Shown piece after piece: positions 36,469 to 44,527 of a stretch of DNA of 64,000 nt. A program made the position numbers and the translations under genes. How positions within the stretch are numbered: the first letter of the stretch is position 1; each line of letters starts with the position of its first letter. The notes below the pieces were generated by a model. The model saw only the letters and a list, made by a program, of their open reading frames with translations, made no database searches and had not been told where the DNA came from. The stretch is from Streptomyces catenulae (lineage in GTDB: Bacteria > Actinomycetota > Actinomycetes > Streptomycetales > Streptomycetaceae). The stretch spans positions 62,001-126,000 of the forward strand of contig NZ_JODY01000015.1 in NCBI RefSeq assembly GCF_000718015.1. Direction: 5' to 3'.

Positions 36469-36727
36469 AAAAATCGGAGTTTCTCAACTCCCCTCCCCTC
36501 TCCTTCCGTTGACGCGCCGCGTCCGGGCGTACGGGCGGTCGCCGCTCCGGCTCCGGCCCGCGCTTCGCCGCACCCGGAATCTCCTTTGGTAATCTAACTA
36601 TCGACCTTTTCTTGACCCTCTCTTGACCTTGGGTGTGAATTCCCGGCGCTTTGCCCGCTTTCGCCTTGCGGAGGGGCGCCGGTGATCCACCCGTTCAGCT
36701 GTCCGTCCCTCAGACCTTGGAGGAGCC
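36427..36727. other. Intergenic region upstream of the antiporter gene
   Basis: Contains the 22-bp tandem repeat, a TAATCTAACTATC AT-rich patch (36591-36603) and three 11-bp-phased TCGACC/TTGACC repeats (36601-36633). No gene is supported. It is a promoter region for the antiporter. Confidence 0.55.
36601..36633 (+). promoter_or_regulatory. Three direct repeats with 11-bp period
   Basis: TCGACC (36601), TTGACC (36612) and TTGACC (36623) begin exactly 11 bp apart, one helical turn. OmpR/PhoB-type and SARP-type winged-helix activators bind direct repeats with this phasing. The antiporter Shine-Dalgarno is 87 bp downstream. Confidence 0.45.
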
Positions 36728-37978
36728 ATCGGTCACGCGCAGACCCTGATAGCCATGGGCGGGGCCTTTCTGGCCGCCGCCGTGCTCGCCCGCATCGGCC
36801 GCCGGATCGGCCTGCCCACCATCCCCCTCTTCATCCTGGCCGGGATCCTCCTCGGCCCGCACACCCCCGGCCTGGTGCTGGTCGCCGACCCGCACGACCT
36901 GGAGATGCTCTCCCTCCTCGGCCTGGTGCTGCTGCTCTTCTACCTCGGCCTCGAATTCCATGTGGACGACCTCAAGAACGGCGGGCGCAAGATGGCGCTG
37001 GCCGGTGGCGCCTATCTGGCACTGAACGTCGGCGCCGGTCTCGCCTTCGGCTTCGCGCTCGGCTGGGGGACGTCCGAGGCGCTGGTGCTCGCCGGGGTGC
37101 TGGGGATCTCCTCGTCCGCGATCGTCACCAAGGTGCTGGTCGACACGGGACGGCTGGGCAGTCCGGAGGCGAAGCCGATCCTCGGGATCATCGTCGTCGA
37201 GGACATCTTCCTGGCGCTGTACCTGGCCGCGCTCCAGCCGGTGATCTCCGGTGCGGACTCGTTCGGTGAGGCGGCGTTCGACGCGGGCAAGGCGTTCGGG
37301 TTCCTGCTGCTGCTCGCCGCCGCCGCGCGGTGGGGCACCCGGGTCGTCGACCGGCTGATCGCCACCCGGGACAACGAACTCCTCGTCATCTCCTTCCTCG
37401 GCGCGGCCGTCCTGGTCGCCGGGTTCTCCGAGTGGTTCGGGGTCGCGGACGCCATCGGCGCGTTCATGGTGGGTCTGATGCTGGGCGGGACCAGCTCCGG
37501 CGACCGGATCCGGGAACTGGTCCATCCGCTGCGGGACGCGTTCGGCGCGATCTTCTTCTTCGCCTTCGGCCTCTCCATCAACCCCGGTGACCTGCCGTCG
37601 GTGCTCGGGCCGGTGCTGATCGCCGTCGCGCTGACGGTGGCGATGAACGTCGCCGCCGGGCTGCTGGCCGCCCGGATCCACGGCTTCGGGCCGCGGCCCG
37701 CCGCGGGCATCGCCACCTCGCTGCTGGCCCGCGGTGAGTTCGCGCTGATCCTGGCGACGATGGCCGCGGCCGCCGGGCTGGACGAGCGGCTGTCGCCGTT
37801 CATCGCCGGATACGTACTGATCCTCGCGGTGCTCGGACCGCTCGCCGCCGGGCGCGCGGAGCTGCTGGCGCGGGTGCTGCCGGGCGGCCGTCGGGCCACG
37901 GCGGACGCGCCGGACGCCGCGGACCCGGCGCAGGAGGCGGCGCCCGAACCGGTCGGCGCTACGCGTCCCGGCAGATGA
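36728..37978 (+). CDS. Cation:proton antiporter (CPA2/KefB-like)
   Basis: Integral membrane exchanger of about 407 residues from ATG 36755, with 12 or so membrane segments. Landmarks are LPTIPLFILAGILLGPHTPG, LLFYLGLEF, GISSSAIVTKVLVD, the membrane-embedded VVEDIFLALYLA acidic residues, and ATSLLARGEFALILA. These are typical of the Na+/H+ or K+/H+ exchanger domain; no RCK/TrkA domain follows. Start problem: ATG 36755 has no Shine-Dalgarno, whereas GGAGGAG (36719-36725) is 2-3 nt from an in-frame ATC at 36728 that would add IGHAQTLIA. I give the longer form as the feature but regard the start as unresolved. Its end overlaps the phosphatase gene by 20 bp. Confidence 0.85.
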   Translation: MGHAQTLIAMGGAFLAAAVLARIGRRIGLPTIPLFILAGILLGPHTPGLVLVADPHDLEMLSLLGLVLLLFYLGLEFHVDDLKNGGRKMALAGGAYLALNVGAGLAFGFALGWGTSEALVLAGVLGISSSAIVTKVLVDTGRLGSPEAKPILGIIVVEDIFLALYLAALQPVISGADSFGEAAFDAGKAFGFLLLLAAAARWGTRVVDRLIATRDNELLVISFLGAAVLVAGFSEWFGVADAIGAFMVGLMLGGTSSGDRIRELVHPLRDAFGAIFFFAFGLSINPGDLPSVLGPVLIAVALTVAMNVAAGLLAARIHGFGPRPAAGIATSLLARGEFALILATMAAAAGLDERLSPFIAGYVLILAVLGPLAAGRAELLARVLPGGRRATADAPDAADPAQEAAPEPVGATRPGR

Positions 37979-39104
37979 GAAGCAGCGCCCGGTCGTCGTT
38001 GACGTCCTTGGCGACCGCCTCGATCAGATGCCAGGCGGCGCCCGCGAAGCCGCCCGCGACATAGCGGTCGGCCTCGCCGGTCAGCCGGTCCATGCCCTCG
38101 GCGATGTCCCGCTCCGCGGACTCGACCAGGCCGTCGGTGAACATCATCAGCACATCGCCGGGGCGCAGGCGGCCCTTCACCGGGTCGAACTGCGCCCCGT
38201 CGTACACCCCGAGGAGCGGGCCCTCACCGGACTTCTCCTCCCAGCGGCCGCTCCCGGCGCAGAGCTGGAGGGCCGGGAGATGCCCGGCGGAGAGCAGTTC
38301 GTAGTCGCCGGACTCCAGGTCGAGGACGAGGTGGATGGAGGTCGCGAAGCCCTCGTCCCAGTCCTGGCGCAGCAGATAGCCGTTGGCCGCGGGCAGGAAG
38401 CTGTTCGGCGGCAGCGAGCCGAGGAGACCGCCGAAGGCGCCGGAGAGCAGCAGGGAGCGGGAGGCCGCGTCCATGCCCTTGCCGGAGACGTCGGTGAGGA
38501 CGACCTCCAGGATGTTGCCGCCCTGGGTGCGGGAGGCGACGACGAAATCGCCCGAGAACGACTGCCCACCGGCCGGACGCAGCGCCATCTCGTGGTGCCA
38601 GCCGTCCGGCAGCCGGGGCAGCTCGCTCTGGACCCGGATGCGTTCGCGCAGGTCGAAGAGCATGGTGCTGCCGCGCCGCCAGGGCACGCCGACCCGGCTG
38701 CGGAACTGCGCGATCAGCAGACCGATCAGCCCGACGGCGGCGACGATCAGGACCGTGCCGGGCGTGATGCGCTCCGGTCCCTCGTCGTACGGGCCGAAGA
38801 GCGCCGCCTCCACGATCAGTGCGGTCGCGGAGGCGGCGTAGAGGACGAGGAGGTTGGCGGGGCGCAGGAGGAGGCCACCGGCGATCACCGGAAGGACCAA
38901 CGCGGTCGGTCCGAACCACTCCGTGTGCCACAGGGTGCCGCCCGCGATGAACGCCACCGAGAGGAGCAGCGCGGCGAGGGCGGGTCCGTCGGAGCCGTCG
39001 CCGCGGAAGTAGTCGACCCCCGCCTTGCGCACGCCGACGCGGGCCCGGTGCAGCGCTTTGTGCAGCCGGGCCGTCAGGGGTTCCGATCCCGGGCGGCGAG
39101 TCAT
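37959..39104 (-). CDS. PP2C/SpoIIE-type serine/threonine phosphatase with membrane domain
   Basis: The 381-residue protein starts MTRRPGSEPLTARL. Four hydrophobic segments lie between residues about 40 and 130. A linker (FDLRERIRVQSELPRLPDGW) leads into a SpoIIE-like PPM phosphatase domain (about 165-381). Metal-binding motifs are GGQSFSGDFVVA, VLTDVSGKGMDAAS and FTDGLVESAERD. There is no GAF, PAS or HATPase partner domain. Such phosphatases usually dephosphorylate anti-anti-sigma factors; the partner is not encoded here. It is convergent with the antiporter, overlapping by 20 bp. Confidence 0.92.
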   Translation of the reverse strand: MTRRPGSEPLTARLHKALHRARVGVRKAGVDYFRGDGSDGPALAALLLSVAFIAGGTLWHTEWFGPTALVLPVIAGGLLLRPANLLVLYAASATALIVEAALFGPYDEGPERITPGTVLIVAAVGLIGLLIAQFRSRVGVPWRRGSTMLFDLRERIRVQSELPRLPDGWHHEMALRPAGGQSFSGDFVVASRTQGGNILEVVLTDVSGKGMDAASRSLLLSGAFGGLLGSLPPNSFLPAANGYLLRQDWDEGFATSIHLVLDLESGDYELLSAGHLPALQLCAGSGRWEEKSGEGPLLGVYDGAQFDPVKGRLRPGDVLMMFTDGLVESAERDIAEGMDRLTGEADRYVAGGFAGAAWHLIEAVAKDVNDDRALLLICRDA

Positions 39105-39230
39105 GTCACGGGGACTTTATCCACCCGTTCGGCGGCACGTCGATTCGCCGGACACAGCCCGGTGTGATTGCCGGGAATCCCGTTCGAAATGCGGTCGCGC
39201 TGCCGGAGAGCCTCCTGGTACAGGTGGCGT

Positions 39231-40460
39231 ATGACGACAGAGGTACGGGTGTTGCAGCCGGACGAGGGAGACGTCTGGTACGGAAAGCTGGAGCGGGCCT
39301 TCAGCGAGGAGGAGACCGACGAGGAACGGGCCGCGTGGCGGGGGCTGATGGAGCCCGGCCGCTCCCTCGCCGCCTGGGACGACGGCGAGATCGTCGGCAC
39401 CGCGGGCGCCTTCTCCTTCGGGGTGACCGTGCCGGGCGGGGCGTCGGTGCCCGCGGCCGGGGTGACGATGGTCAGCGTGCAGCCGACGCACCGCCGCCGC
39501 GGGGTGCTGACGGCGATGATGCGGCGGCAGCTGGACGACGTACGGGAGCGGGGCGAGCCGCTGGCGATACTGACGGCGTCCGAGTCCGCGATCTACGGGC
39601 GGTTCGGGTACGGCGCGGCGACGCAGGAGATGCGGATCAAGGCCGACACCACCCGGGTGGCCCCTTCGGCGCTGCCCGGTTGTGATGACGTACGGCTGCG
39701 GCTGAAGGAGCCGGACGAGGTACTGGCGGCGTGCGAGGCGGTCTACGCGCGGACGGTCGCGGGGCGCGCCGGGATGCTGGTGCGGCCGCCGGGCTGGGAC
39801 CGGCTGATGATCCTCGACCCGGAGGACGACCGCGACGACGACGAGACCCCGTTGCAGTGCGTGGTGGCCGAGACCGGCGGAGAAGTGACCGGATATGCCC
39901 GCTACTCCGTGGTGATGGACTGGGCCGAGGCCGGGGCACAGGGCACCGTGCAGGTGCGGGAGCTGGCCGCGCCCGATCCGGTGGTGGGCGCCGCGCTGTG
40001 GCGCTATCTGTTCGGCATCGACCTGACGGCGTGGCTGACGGCGCAGAACCTGCCGGTGGACGATCCGCTGCTGCACCTCGTCCCGGACATGCGGCGGTGC
40101 CTGATCGGGCTGCGGGAGGCGGCGTTCGTCCGGCCGGTGGAGCTGGGCGCGGCGCTGGCGGCGCGGACGTACCAGGTGCCGGTGGACACGGTGCTCCAGG
40201 TGGCCGACCCGTTCTGCCCGTGGAACGAGGGCCGTTGGCGGCTGTCCGCCGACCGCACCGGCGCGGTCTGCGAGCGGACCACCGACCCGGCCGAGCTGGC
40301 GCTGTCCGTGCGGGAGCTGGGCTCGGCGTACCTGGGCGGCTTCACGCTGTCGGCGATGGCCGGGGCCGGGCGGGTGCGGGAGCTGCGGCCGGGGGCGCTG
40401 GCGGCGGCGTCGGTGGCGTTCGGCGTGGATGTCGCGCCGTGGCTGCCGCACGAGTTCTGA
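39231..40460 (+). CDS. Eis-family GNAT acetyltransferase
   Basis: The 409-residue protein starts at ATG 39231 (MTTEVRVLQPDEGD). The N-terminal GNAT has VTMVSVQPTHRRRGVLTAMMRRQL, the acetyl-CoA site, followed by LTASESAIYGRFGYG. A second, degenerate GNAT domain and an SCP2-like C-terminal domain follow (TDPAELALSVRELGSAYLGG). It ends in HEF; a C-terminal Phe carboxylate is catalytically important in M. tuberculosis Eis. The family acetylates amines, including aminoglycosides, but the natural substrate in Streptomyces is unknown. Confidence 0.92.
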   Translation: MTTEVRVLQPDEGDVWYGKLERAFSEEETDEERAAWRGLMEPGRSLAAWDDGEIVGTAGAFSFGVTVPGGASVPAAGVTMVSVQPTHRRRGVLTAMMRRQLDDVRERGEPLAILTASESAIYGRFGYGAATQEMRIKADTTRVAPSALPGCDDVRLRLKEPDEVLAACEAVYARTVAGRAGMLVRPPGWDRLMILDPEDDRDDDETPLQCVVAETGGEVTGYARYSVVMDWAEAGAQGTVQVRELAAPDPVVGAALWRYLFGIDLTAWLTAQNLPVDDPLLHLVPDMRRCLIGLREAAFVRPVELGAALAARTYQVPVDTVLQVADPFCPWNEGRWRLSADRTGAVCERTTDPAELALSVRELGSAYLGGFTLSAMAGAGRVRELRPGALAAASVAFGVDVAPWLPHEF

Positions 40461-40465
40461 GCGGA

Positions 40466-40497
40466 CGGGCCCGGCCCCACGGCGGTGGCCGGGCCCG
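40466..40497. terminator. Bidirectional terminator between eis-like and nei-like genes
   Basis: A perfect 11-bp stem (CGGGCCCGGCC / GGCCGGGCCCG) with a ten-base loop, 5 nt past the stop of the acetyltransferase gene and 34 bp from the end of the convergent glycosylase gene. Confidence 0.82.
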
Positions 40498-40530
40498 GGG
40501 CGCGGTGTCCCAGGGCCCGGCGCGCGCCGT

Positions 40531-41349
40531 TCAGCCCGCGTGCGCCGGTTGGCAGCGCGGGCACCAGAAGAGGTTGCGGGCCGCCAGGTCGGCGGTGCGG
40601 ATCTCGGTGGCGCACAGGTGGCAGGGCTGGTGGGCGCGGCGGTAGACGTACACCTCGCCGCCGTGGTCGTCGACGCGCGGCGGGCGGCCCATCGCCTCCG
40701 GCAGATGCTCGGGCCGTACGGTGTCGATCCGGTTGTGGCGGACGCCCTCGCGCATCAGGGCGGCGAGGTCGGCCCAGATCGCGTCCCAGTCGTCGCGGGC
40801 GAGCGCCTTGCCGGGGAGGTACGGGTCGATGCCGCGGCGGAAGAGGACCTCGGCGCGGTAGACGTTGCCGACGCCCGCGACGACCTTCTGGTCGAGGAGG
40901 AGCGCGGCGACGGTGGTGCGGCTGCGGGAGATGCGCCGCCAGGCCCGTTCGCCGTCGTCCTCGGGGCGCAGCGGGTCGGGGCCGAGGCGGTCGTGTATCG
41001 CCTGCTTCTCGGCGTCGGTGATCAGTGCGCAGGCAGTGGGTCCGCGCAGGTCGGCGTGGTGTTCGCCGGTGGCGAGGCGGAGCCGGACGGTGTCGGTGGC
41101 GGGCGGCGCCGGGGCGGTGCCGAAGCCGAGCTTGCCGAAGAGACCGAGGTGGATGTGGATCCATCCGGCGGGCCCGAAGCCGAGGAAGAGGTGCTTGCCG
41201 TGGGCCTCGGCGCGCTCCAGGACCCGGCCGTCGACGAGCGCCGCCCCGGCGGCGAACCGGCCCTGCGGGCTGCTCGCACGGACCGTCTCGCCCGCGAAGC
41301 GCTCGCGGTGGTCGAGGGCGAGGCGGTGGATGGTGTGCCCCTCGGGCAT
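40531..41349 (-). CDS. Fpg/Nei family DNA glycosylase (endonuclease VIII-like)
   Basis: Base-excision repair enzyme for oxidised bases, 272 residues. It begins MPEGHTIHRLALDH: Pro2 is the Schiff-base nucleophile after Met removal and Glu3 the acid, and the PEGHTIHR form is that of actinobacterial Nei2-type proteins. The helix-two-turn-helix has LLDQKVVAGVGNVYRAEVLF near residues 150-170. The C-terminal zinc finger has CHLC and CPRC. All catalytic and zinc residues are present. Confidence 0.94.
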   Translation of the reverse strand: MPEGHTIHRLALDHRERFAGETVRASSPQGRFAAGAALVDGRVLERAEAHGKHLFLGFGPAGWIHIHLGLFGKLGFGTAPAPPATDTVRLRLATGEHHADLRGPTACALITDAEKQAIHDRLGPDPLRPEDDGERAWRRISRSRTTVAALLLDQKVVAGVGNVYRAEVLFRRGIDPYLPGKALARDDWDAIWADLAALMREGVRHNRIDTVRPEHLPEAMGRPPRVDDHGGEVYVYRRAHQPCHLCATEIRTADLAARNLFWCPRCQPAHAG

Positions 41350-41426
41350 GCGGTGCGTCCTTCAGAAGGTGGTGCGCCCGCTCCCCCGGCGGCCGGGGAA
41401 GCGGGCGGCGTCGGGCTCGGGGCCGA

Positions 41427-41912
41427 TCAGCCCTGGGGGTGGTGGGCCGGGATCGGGGGGAGTTCGCCGGTGGTCTCGTACGCCGAGAGCATCTCGATGC
41501 GGCGGGTGTGACGCTCCTCGCCGGAGTACGGGGTGGCGAGGAAGATCTCGACGAAACGGGTCGCCTCTTCCAGGGTATGCATCCGGCCACCGACGGAAAT
41601 CACGTTTGCGTTGTTGTGCTCGCGGCCCAGCTTCGCGGTCTCCTCGCTCCAGGCCAGTGCGGCCCGGACGCCCTTGACCTTGTTGGCGGCGATCTGCTCG
41701 CCGTTGCCGGAGCCGCCGATCACGATGCCGAGGGCGTCGGCATCGGCGGCGGTCCGCTCAGCTGCACGGAGGCAGAACGGGGGGTAGTCGTCCTGGGCGT
41801 CGTAGAGGTGGGGACCGCAGTCGACGGGCTCGTGGCCGTGGGCCTTGAGCCAGTCGACGAGGTGGTTCTTGAGGTCGAAACCGGCATGGTCGGAGCCGAG
41901 ATACACGCGCAT
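41427..41912 (-). CDS. rpiB: Ribose-5-phosphate isomerase B
   Basis: Interconverts ribose-5-phosphate and ribulose-5-phosphate. It is 161 residues from ATG 41912 (MRVYLGSDHAGFDLKNHLV). The phosphate-binding DHAG and the GGSGNGEQIAANKVKGVRAAL segment are visible; the latter carries Glu where E. coli RpiB has the catalytic Cys, as in mycobacterial enzymes. AREHNNAN-type LGREHNNANVI is also conserved. No Shine-Dalgarno is evident. It lies 77 bp upstream of the nei-like gene on the same strand. Confidence 0.95.
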   Translation of the reverse strand: MRVYLGSDHAGFDLKNHLVDWLKAHGHEPVDCGPHLYDAQDDYPPFCLRAAERTAADADALGIVIGGSGNGEQIAANKVKGVRAALAWSEETAKLGREHNNANVISVGGRMHTLEEATRFVEIFLATPYSGEERHTRRIEMLSAYETTGELPPIPAHHPQG

Positions 41913-42102
41913 GGCATGAGTGTGGCATGCGGAATGCGGCTCTGTGGCGCCGGGTCTTCGTACATATGGCGGGGAGGTTTCAGCCACTCTTCATACAGCT
42001 GAACAGGAACGGCAACGATCCGGAGTCGGATCTTCCTAAGTGGTCGGTGTCACCTGTCTAATGCGGGGACTCGAAACCGAGAACCACTGAAGGACGGTGC
42101 AC

Positions 42103-43548
42103 ATGGGCACGCACCCGCCTACCACGGACGGGCTTCAGGCAGGACTCAAGAACCGGCATCTGTCGATGATCGCCATCGGTGGCGTCATCGGAGCCGGACT
42201 GTTCGTCGGGTCCGGAGCCGGTATCAAGGCCGCCGGACCGGGCATTCTCCTCTCCTACGCACTGACCGGACTTCTGGTCGTGCTCGTCATGCGGATGCTG
42301 GGTGAGATGGCCGCGGCCTCCCCCACGTCCGGTTCGTTCTCCGCTTACGCGGACCGTGCGCTCGGCCGCTGGGCCGGGTTCACCATCGGCTGGCTGTACT
42401 GGTTCTTCTGGTCGGTCGTGCTGGCCGTCGAGGCGACCGCCGCTGCCGCGATCCTCACCAATTGGGTCCCCGCCGTCCCGCAGTGGGCGTGGGCACTGTT
42501 GGTCATGATCGTGCTGACCGGTACCAACCTGATCTCCGTCGGCTCGTTCGGCGAGTTCGAGTTCTGGTTCGCCGGTATCAAGGTCGTCGCCATCGTCATC
42601 TTCATCATCGTCGGTGCGCTGGCCATCTTCGGTCTGCCCCCGGGCGACCACGCGGTCGGGCTGAGCAACTTCACCGGTCACGGCGGCTTCCTGCCGAACG
42701 GGCCCGGGGCGATCCTCTCCGGCATGCTGCTGGTGGTCTTCTCCTTCATGGGCAGCGAGATCGTCACCCTGGCGGCCAGCGAGTCGCCGAACCCGGTGAA
42801 GGCCGTGCGCCAGGCCGTCAACAGCGTCATCTGGCGGATCGCGCTCTTCTACCTCGGCTCGATCGCGGTCATCGTGACGCTGCTGCCGTGGAACGACCCG
42901 AAGCTGGACGCGAGCCCGTACGTGGCCGTGCTGGAGTCGCTGAAGATCCCGTACGCGGGCACCGTGATGGACGTCGTCGTGCTGACGGCGGTGCTGTCCT
43001 GCCTCAACTCGGGCCTCTACACCGCCTCCCGGATGGCCTTCTCGCTGGGTGAGCGCGGGGACGCGCCGAAGGCGTTCGCGAAGGTCAACAAGGGCGGCGT
43101 ACCGGCCGTGGCGATCTGGGCGTCGGTGGCCTTCGGCTTCGTCGCGACGATCTTCAGCTACACCTCGCCGGACACCATCTTCCAGTTCCTGCTGAACTCC
43201 TCGGGCGCCGTCGCGCTCTTCGTGTGGCTGGTCATCTGCTTCTCCCAGCTGCGGATGCGCAAGGTCATCGAGCGGGAGATGCCGGAGCGGCTGACGGTCC
43301 GGATGTGGCTGTACCCGTGGCTGACGTACGCGACGATCGCGCTGATCCTCTTCGTCGTGGGCTACATGTTCTACGACCCGGACGGCCGTAAGCAGATGGT
43401 CCTGTCCGTCGTCGCCGCCGTCGTCGTCCTCGCCGTCGGCCTGATCCTGGACCGCCGCCGTCCCCGTGAGGCCGCCGCCATACCGGGGCAGGCTCCCGCC
43501 GCCGAGGCGCCGGAGGCCGCTGCCGCGCAGAGCGCGGACCGCGCCTAG
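42103..43548 (+). CDS. Amino-acid permease (APC family), paralogue 1
   Basis: Twelve-helix amino acid/proton symporter of the AAT/GabP-AnsP type, 481 residues from ATG 42103 (MGTHPPTTDGLQAGLKNRHL); AGGA is 8 nt upstream. Signatures are [19 protein letters not shown] in helix 1, [16 protein letters not shown] in helix 5, and GSEIVTLAASESPNP in helix 6. The tail after residue 450 is Ala/Pro/Glu-rich. Substrate cannot be read from sequence. It is the first of three closely related permeases; helix 1 motifs are almost identical in all three. Confidence 0.93.
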   Translation: MGTHPPTTDGLQAGLKNRHLSMIAIGGVIGAGLFVGSGAGIKAAGPGILLSYALTGLLVVLVMRMLGEMAAASPTSGSFSAYADRALGRWAGFTIGWLYWFFWSVVLAVEATAAAAILTNWVPAVPQWAWALLVMIVLTGTNLISVGSFGEFEFWFAGIKVVAIVIFIIVGALAIFGLPPGDHAVGLSNFTGHGGFLPNGPGAILSGMLLVVFSFMGSEIVTLAASESPNPVKAVRQAVNSVIWRIALFYLGSIAVIVTLLPWNDPKLDASPYVAVLESLKIPYAGTVMDVVVLTAVLSCLNSGLYTASRMAFSLGERGDAPKAFAKVNKGGVPAVAIWASVAFGFVATIFSYTSPDTIFQFLLNSSGAVALFVWLVICFSQLRMRKVIEREMPERLTVRMWLYPWLTYATIALILFVVGYMFYDPDGRKQMVLSVVAAVVVLAVGLILDRRRPREAAAIPGQAPAAEAPEAAAAQSADRA

Positions 43549-43562
43549 CCGACCGGCAGGGG

Positions 43563-43617
43563 GAACGGGCCGGGCCCCGCAGTCACCATCTGGGTGAGTG
43601 CGGGGCCCGGCCCGTTC
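43563..43617. terminator. Bidirectional terminator between permease 1 and bioY
   Basis: A perfect 19-bp inverted repeat (43563-43581 with 43599-43617, starting GAACGGGCCGGG) between convergent stop codons. Confidence 0.9.
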
Positions 43618-43636
43618 GCGTGTGCGCGGCCCGCGG

Positions 43637-44233
43637 TCAGCCGCGGCGACCGGCCAGTTTCCAGGCGGTCGGCAGGGCGCCCATCGCCAGCGCCGCCTTG
43701 AGGGCGTCGCCGATCAGGAACGGCACCATCCCGACGGCGAGCGCCTGGCCGAAGGAGATGCCGGTGGAGAGCGCGAGGTAGGGGACGCCGACGGCGTAGA
43801 TCACGGCGAGACCGACGGCCATCGTCCCGGCGGTGCGCAGCGCGCCCCGGTCGCCACCGCGGCGGGCCAGCGCGCCGACGACGACGGAGGCGAGCAGCAT
43901 GCCCAGGACGTAGCCGAAGGTGGCGCCGCCGGGGCCGGACCTGCCCTCGGCGAACCACGGCACGCCCGCCATGCCGACCGCGGCGTACAGCGCGAGGGAG
44001 GCGAGACCGCGGCGGGCGCCGAGGGCGGTGCCCACCAGCAGCGCGGCGAAGGTCTGGCCGGTGACCGGCACCGGGGAGCCCGGGACCGGGAGGGCTATCT
44101 GGGCGGCGACGCCGGTGAGGACGGCACCCCCGGCGACCAGCGCGGCGTCACGGACGCGGGCGCGGGAGGCGGTGGCGGCGGGCAGCAGATCGGCGAGGAC
44201 CGCACCGGGACGGGTGAGAGCGGCAGTGCTCAT
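43637..44233 (-). CDS. bioY: Biotin transporter BioY
   Basis: Substrate-binding (S) component for biotin uptake, 198 residues with about six membrane segments, starting MSTAALTRPGAVLAD with CGGAG 6 nt upstream. Family signatures are LPVPGSPVPVTGQTFAALLVG and GPGGATFGYVLGML. No ECF ATPase or T component (BioM/BioN) is adjacent, so it acts alone or with shared ECF modules elsewhere. It is flanked by amino-acid permease genes, with no other biotin genes in view. Confidence 0.94.
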   Translation of the reverse strand: MSTAALTRPGAVLADLLPAATASRARVRDAALVAGGAVLTGVAAQIALPVPGSPVPVTGQTFAALLVGTALGARRGLASLALYAAVGMAGVPWFAEGRSGPGGATFGYVLGMLLASVVVGALARRGGDRGALRTAGTMAVGLAVIYAVGVPYLALSTGISFGQALAVGMVPFLIGDALKAALAMGALPTAWKLAGRRG

Positions 44234-44411
44234 CGGAACTCCGCGAAGGTCGGAGGGATACGGACAGGTCGGACCTGATGGACGGTAGTCCAGCCGGGCC
44301 ACCGCGAACATCGTGTGGCGGCGACAAAGCGGCGGCGGGCGGCTTGGAGAGTTCCGAACATCCCCCATCCGCGTCCGGCGCAACCGTCCCGCGCCCCTTT
44401 TCGCAGGTCAC

Positions 44412-44425
44412 GTGATGCTCATCAC
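44412..44425 (+). promoter_or_regulatory. Palindrome GTGATGCTCATCAC upstream of permease 2
   Basis: A 6-2-6 inverted repeat, 100 bp before the start of the second permease in the 294-bp divergent region shared with bioY. Possible operator; no regulator can be assigned. Confidence 0.35.
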
Positions 44426-44527
44426 CAAGCGGGCGTACGTTTTGCGGTGGTCGCCGGGGCGGGGAAACTGTGAAGGACAGCCGGCCGCGCCACCCGCGGG
44501 GCCCCGCACCGCGTGAGAGTACGAGCC

